Source: Mesoplasma photuris ATCC 49581 | Lineage (GTDB): Bacteria; Bacillota_I; Bacilli_A; Mycoplasmatales; Mycoplasmataceae | Direction: 5' to 3' | NCBI RefSeq assembly: GCF_000702725.1 | Contig: NZ_JNJI01000003.1 | Coordinates: 1-64,000 of the forward strand | Length of the DNA: 64,000 nucleotides | In this document: positions 59,862-64,000 of the stretch, one piece after another | Layout: the number at the start of each line of letters is the position of its first letter | Position numbering within the stretch: the first letter of the stretch is position 1 | Translations under genes and position numbers: made by a program | The notes under the pieces: generated by a model | The model's input: only the letters and a program-made list of their open reading frames with translations | What the model was told of the DNA's origin: nothing | The model's database searches: none

Positions 59862-59981
59862 ATGAAATTTAATGATTTAGAAACTACTGATTCATTAGTT
59901 ATTGATTTTGATACTTATGCTAATGAAATCAAAAATGATAAAGATTTAATGGAAGCTTTAGAAAGACTGGCTAATAAATAA
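59862..59981 (+). CDS. 39-residue acidic protein, possible antitoxin
   Basis: A strong GGAGG precedes ATG 59862. The 39 residues (LVIDFDTYANEIKNDKDLMEALERLANK at the end) look like a short strand and two helices. It follows the Fic/Doc gene in the same unit and precedes a terminator. It is much shorter than Phd and not recognisable as a known antitoxin; the role is inferred from position. Confidence 0.5.
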   Translation: MKFNDLETTDSLVIDFDTYANEIKNDKDLMEALERLANK

Positions 59982-59986
59982 TTTTA

Positions 59987-60014
59987 AAAAAACACCTATT
60001 GGTGTTTTTTTATT
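59987..60014. terminator. Bidirectional terminator
   Basis: AAAAAACACC-TATT-GGTGTTTTTT between convergent genes; overlaps the stop codon of the minus-strand gene. Confidence 0.9.
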
Positions 60015-60816
60015 TATTCATTTTTTTAAAAACTGATTTTGCTAAAGTAATTAATATCGAAATTGAATGCACATTAACAATCGCATCTGCATAATTTTGT
60101 AATTTAGCTCCTGCTTCAGAATTTTGTAATTCACTAATATCAGACATCGTTTGAACTTCACTAATCATATCTTGTTGTTTGTATACAGCAAAATACTTTT
60201 CAATCGCTTTAATTGAATCATACTTTTTATCTCAAGATTTTGCATCTTCTAAAGTTGCAAATTCAGTAACAATATTTGCTGCATCATGTGGATTTCTAAT
60301 TAAGAATTCTCTAATAGCATTGATTTCACTTTTCAAAGCACTATTTAATAAATAATCTAAATCGTCAGCGTCAATTTCGCTTAATAATTCATCTGCACCC
60401 AATTTATTCATAATTGATTCAGTTTTAACAACTGCTTTTTGAATTGTTGAGAAAATTGAGCCAAATTGCATTTTTAGCATTGTCTTACCAAATCCTCCAC
60501 CACTCATCATCATTGACATTAATTGAGCTTGATCCATTGATCCATTCATCATTCCAGCAATATTAACTGCATTATTTTTTAATAAATTAACTAAGTTTTC
60601 AAAAGTGTTTATTTGATTGATTTGATTCACCAATTCAGTAGTGTATTCATTTATCTCATCTGTTTTAGGTAAAAATTGAGCCACCATTGGATTATCAGCC
60701 ATTCCTGAATCATTAAATTGTGTTTTAATTTCCAATGATTTTTCATAAATTTTATCAATCGAAGTTTTAATTAGTACTTCAACAAGTAATTGTTTTAATG
60801 TTTGATTATTATTCAT
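60010..60816 (-). CDS. Hypothetical helical protein
   Basis: 268 residues on the minus strand with one TGA Trp codon. Mostly alpha-helical, with a Met/Gly-rich centre (MMSMMMSGGGFGKTML). No signal peptide; no family recognised. Its start at 60816 diverges from the next gene. Confidence 0.75.
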
Positions 60817-60900
60817 AATTTTAATTCCTTTTACATTTATAATTATATCAATTGAACAACCATAAAGGAATTGCTATTATATAAATAGTAAAAGGAATAT

Positions 60901-61935
60901 ATGAAGCAAAATAGTATTACAAAAATTGAAGATAAATACTATGTAAATAAGCATCAGTATTTCTTAATCGATAAAAAAGAAATTAAATCAAAAATGAGTA
61001 AGATTGCTTTTCCAGCAATCATTATGGATACTGAATTTTTTAATAGAAGTCACGATCATAACGAAATGAACAAACAATTATATAGTGAAGAAGACCATGA
61101 TATTGTTTATGTACTTCAATATTCGTTTGCTCAAAATTTTAGAGAAATTTATACACGTAACAATCGAAAATCCATTAAATCGATGACAATGAGAAGAAAT
61201 TATAATGATAATCATTATAATTTCATGAAACAATACGACATGACAATTAAAAGTTTTATTAACATGTGTATTAACAAAGGAATTAAAACCTTGGTTTTTG
61301 CTGGTGATGCAAATGATGCTAAGATTCTAAAAACTTGAATTAATCGTAATAAACAACTTTTAAATAATAAAAAATCTGAATTATTTATTTTAAATGAAGA
61401 GACACATGAATATGATGTAAATACATATGATATTTATGATGTTTTAAATCGAAATATGTCATTTTCTAATTTTGATAAAAATGGAAAACAGTTTTATGAT
61501 CCTAAAAATTTAAAACCAGGAAGAATGGGTGAAAATACTTTATCTTTACCATCTTTAAAAAAGTTTTTTGACTATATGAGAACTTTGAGTAAAAATGAAA
61601 ATTTTAAAGAAGATGAAGATATTTATAAATTATGTATTAGTGCTTTAAAATTTTATTCTTATGATGTTGCAACTCTTGAACAACATAACGCTTGAAATAA
61701 AGATGTTAAAATGGCAAAAGTGCATTGTTATAATGATGTTTTGAAGTTACTTTATTTAATTGATTTTTTATATGCTTTTATGTTTTTTAGTGATGATAAA
61801 AACAAATATATCAAAAATGAGAAAAAAGCTGCACCAAAACCAAGAGCTAAAAAACCTAAAAATGTTGAGACTAAAAACACTTTAACATCAACTGTTAAAA
61901 CTAAGAAAAATGTAAAAGATTTTAGTACTAAATAA
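60901..61935 (+). CDS. Hypothetical protein, possibly DEDD-type exonuclease-like
   Basis: 344 residues. FPAIIMDTEFFN (D43, E45) resembles the ExoI D-x-E motif of RNase H-fold exonucleases; TLVFAGDANDAKILK could be ExoII; AKVHCYNDVLKLL resembles ExoIII but with altered spacing. The C-terminus is Lys/Pro/Ala-rich, as in nucleic-acid-binding tails. Exonuclease function is tentative. Confidence 0.55.
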
Positions 61936-61952
61936 CTAAAATCTTTTTTATT
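61913..61952 (+). terminator. Terminator overlapping the end of the preceding gene
   Basis: AAAGATTTTAGT pairs with ACTAAAATCTTT, then T; the left arm lies inside the coding region. Confidence 0.85.
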
Positions 61953-62040
61953 TAATGTTATTTAAATTGAATGTTAATATGTATAAATATTTTTTTTAGA
62001 CAATATTGCTATAAAATGATTTCGAAGGGAAACTACAACC

Positions 62041-62733
62041 ATGGAAAAGAAAAATAAACAAATACGCGAATACATATTAGGTTTAATTGAAAAGAATAAA
62101 GAACTTAAAATATTTCAATTACCTAGTGAAAATTTTATTGCAACTAAATTTAAAACTTCAAGAACAACAGCTAGAAAAGAGCTTTCTTTATTACAAAGTC
62201 AGGGGATTATTTATTCTGTTCAAGGATCAGGTTATTTTATTTCATCATCTGTAGAATTTTCAAAATTGTATCCTATCGGAAATGAAACATACAAAAAACG
62301 TAAAGTTATTTTATTAGATGATAAAAATCTTTTGTTTAAAATTGCAGACAAATTAAGTATTGACATCCATAATTTGTCTAACGAAAATTATTTTTCATAT
62401 ACTAAAATTTTTGAAAACGAAGATGGTGTTCCTAGAATTTGCAACAATTCATATATTTTAAAAAGTGCATTTAAAAATATAGATATTATCAAAATAACAA
62501 ATTCTTTAATGGGTTTTATTAATGAAAATAATATTAACTTAGATAGACAAATAAACGTTGCAAGTGTTTCAGAATCAAATAAAAGCGATCAAGAATTATT
62601 GGGTGTAAAAAACAAAACATTGATTCCGGTTGTTTATGGAACCATAATTTCATCTGATGGACAATACATCGAAATATATGAAAGAAGATATAACCCTGAT
62701 GATTTTATTCAAAACTGAGTTAAATTCTTTTAG
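62041..62733 (+). CDS. GntR/HutC-family regulator, TreR-like
   Basis: 230 residues. GntR winged helix (LPSENFIATKFKTSRTTARKELSLLQSQGIIY, VQGSGYFI) followed by a UTRA ligand-binding domain ending EIYERRYNPDDF. It is flanked downstream by two TTGTATATACAA palindromes, the sequence I recall for the Bacillus TreR operator, and by a GH65 gene. This suggests control of trehalose or a related disaccharide. Confidence 0.87.
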
Positions 62734-62747
62734 TTGTATATACAACT
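62732..62747. promoter_or_regulatory. TreR-type operator, copy 1
   Basis: AGTTGTATATACAACT, a perfect 16-bp palindrome overlapping the stop codon of the GntR gene. Confidence 0.75.
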
Positions 62748-62756
62748 ATTTTTAAG

Positions 62757-62785
62757 AAAAAGCACTGTATTACAGTGCTTTTTAA
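62757..62785 (+). terminator. Terminator of the GntR gene
   Basis: AAAAAGCACTGT pairs with ACAGTGCTTTTT; lies between the two operators. Confidence 0.88.
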
Positions 62786-62786
62786 T

Positions 62787-62798
62787 TTGTATATACAA
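62787..62798. promoter_or_regulatory. TreR-type operator, copy 2
   Basis: TTGTATATACAA, 67 bp upstream of the GH65 start, in its promoter region. The core is identical to that of copy 1. Confidence 0.75.
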
Positions 62799-62864
62799 CT
62801 TAATTAATTGAAAACATAATATTTTGGTACTTTATTTTATTAAATATGTATGTGAAAGGAAAAT

Positions 62865-64000
62865 ATGGAAAAAATTAATTACAACAAACTTATTGATGGT
62901 GAAAAAAATTGAGCTATCGAAGAAACTTCTTTTGATATTAATAATCAAGGAAAATTTGAAACAATTTTTTCTTTAGGAAATGGGTACTTAGGTTTAAGGG
63001 CAGTTACTGAAGAAAAATATGAAAATAGACATTATGGGCTTTTTATCGGAGGTACATTTAATTTACCAAAAGGTAATGAAGTGCCCGAGCTTCCTAATGG
63101 AGCAGATATTTTAAATATGGAATTTATTATTGATAATAAAAAATTTAGCATATTGGATGGTAACATAAATAATTATTCTAGATATTTAAACTTAAAAAAT
63201 GGTCAATTAATTCGAGAATTTAATTGAACATCTGAAGATACTAAATTAAACTTCGATTTTAAATTTGAAAGTTTCACTTCTTTTGACAACATACATTTAA
63301 TTTGTCAAAGAGTAACAATCAAATCTTTAAAAGGTAGTTCTGAAATTACTTTTATTGGAGGCATTGATGGTCAAACAACAAATTCAGGAACACAACATTT
63401 TGAAGATTATGATACTCAATTTAAAAATTCTAAAATACAACAATATGTATTTAAAACAGATGAGTCTAAGATATCTTTTTATTATAATAGATCTTTCAAT
63501 TTCTTTAAAAATAAGAAAAAAATTGAAAAAATTACTAATTATTTATTATCTGTTTATGGTTATGACCGTAGAAAAGTTTTTCAAGAGTTTGATTTAGATA
63601 TAGAAGAGGGAGAAACTCTTACAATTGAATCGTTTTCAACGGTTGAAACAACAAGAGATTTTGATTGAAATTACAAAGCAGATTATGATGAAATTTTGGA
63701 AATTCAATCTAAACATCTAGAAAAAGTATTAAATAATGGTTTTGAAGATGCGCTTTTAAAACATACTACAAAATTTAAAGGAAATTTATGAAAAAATTCT
63801 GTTAATATTAAATCTAAAAATGATTTAGATATCTTGTTCACAAGAATGGCAAACTATCAACTTTACAAAGTCACACCTCAATTTGATAAAAGATTAAATT
63901 TGGATGCCAAGGGTTGAGTTGGAGAAGAATATAAAGGTCATACATTTTGGGATACTGAAATTTATATTTTACCCTTTTATATCTATACTGATCCGCAAAA
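62865..64000 (+). CDS. GH65 disaccharide phosphorylase (partial)
   Basis: The first 378 residues of a gene cut by the window edge; family members are about 750 residues. ETIFSLGNGYLGLRA near the N-terminus and GWVGEEYKGHTFWDTEIYILPF near 355 are strong GH65 signatures. The catalytic acid and phosphate site lie beyond the edge. Candidates are trehalose, trehalose 6-phosphate, kojibiose or maltose phosphorylase; the TreR-type operators favour trehalose-related substrates. AAAGGAAA precedes ATG 62865. Confidence 0.88.

Overview
The window reads as the chromosome of a mollicute of the Spiroplasma / Mesoplasma / Entomoplasma kind. The DNA is very AT-rich. UGA is read as tryptophan throughout: conserved proteins such as ParE, ParC, RecD2, MtlD and every PTS permease carry in-frame TGA at Trp positions, so every CDS here was assembled with translation table 4. 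There are no cell-wall genes, sugar import is by many phosphotransferase systems (PTS), and intergenic regions are short with compact U-tract terminators. I saw no rRNA, tRNA, transposase or CRISPR array.

Layout. 1-1.7 kb: membrane proteins, one frameshifted. 1.9-7.9 kb: RpiR regulator, MalY/PatB-type C-S lyase, RidA, CoA-disulfide-reductase-like flavoprotein and a cystine-type DAACS symporter. 8.1-12.7 kb: mannitol operon mtlA-mtlF-mtlD and a PRD regulator. 12.8-13.8 kb: TPP riboswitch and thiT. 13.9-27.3 kb: a defence-rich stretch wrapped around topoisomerase IV: C5 methyltransferase plus HNH nuclease, then parE, a DUF262/HNH GmrSD-like gene wedged between parE and parC, parC, then an N6 methyltransferase, a PD-(D/E)xK-like nuclease, an AIPR-family protein and a KTSC-like protein. 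27.4-37.4 kb: two more RpiR/MalY-type modules, one with a fructose-type EIIABC and tandem RidA genes, one with a lactose/cellobiose-type PTS (C, A, B on separate genes). 37.9-44.5 kb: RpiR regulator, cytoplasmic sulfatase, formylglycine-generating enzyme, EIIABC permease and TauE/SafE anion exporter, followed by a decayed ROK kinase. 44.8-50 kb: RecD2, a hexapeptide acetyltransferase and small membrane or coiled-coil proteins. 50.1-55.3 kb: 6-phospho-beta-glucosidase, RpiR and beta-glucoside-type EIIABC sharing an operator. 55.3-62 kb: hydrolase, acidic protein, rpsU, ruvAB, Fic/Doc protein and lineage-specific proteins. 62-64 kb: TreR-like GntR regulator with twin operators and a GH65 phosphorylase that runs off the end.

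How it works together. Most of the window is modular carbon and sulfur nutrition: each module pairs a local regulator (five RpiR, one MtlR-like, one GntR) with a transporter and one or two enzymes. Two points stand out. First, three neighbouring modules each pair a divergent MalY/PatB-type PLP enzyme with a different transporter, with three RidA copies nearby, suggesting import and beta-cleavage of cysteine conjugates or sugar-linked amines. Second, the sulfatase-FGE-PTS-TauE cluster looks like a complete intracellular route for sulfated sugars (import and phosphorylation, desulfation, sulfate export) in a wall-less bacterium. The parE/parC junction appears to be an insertion point for defence genes: a 13-bp direct repeat flanks the DUF262 gene exactly.
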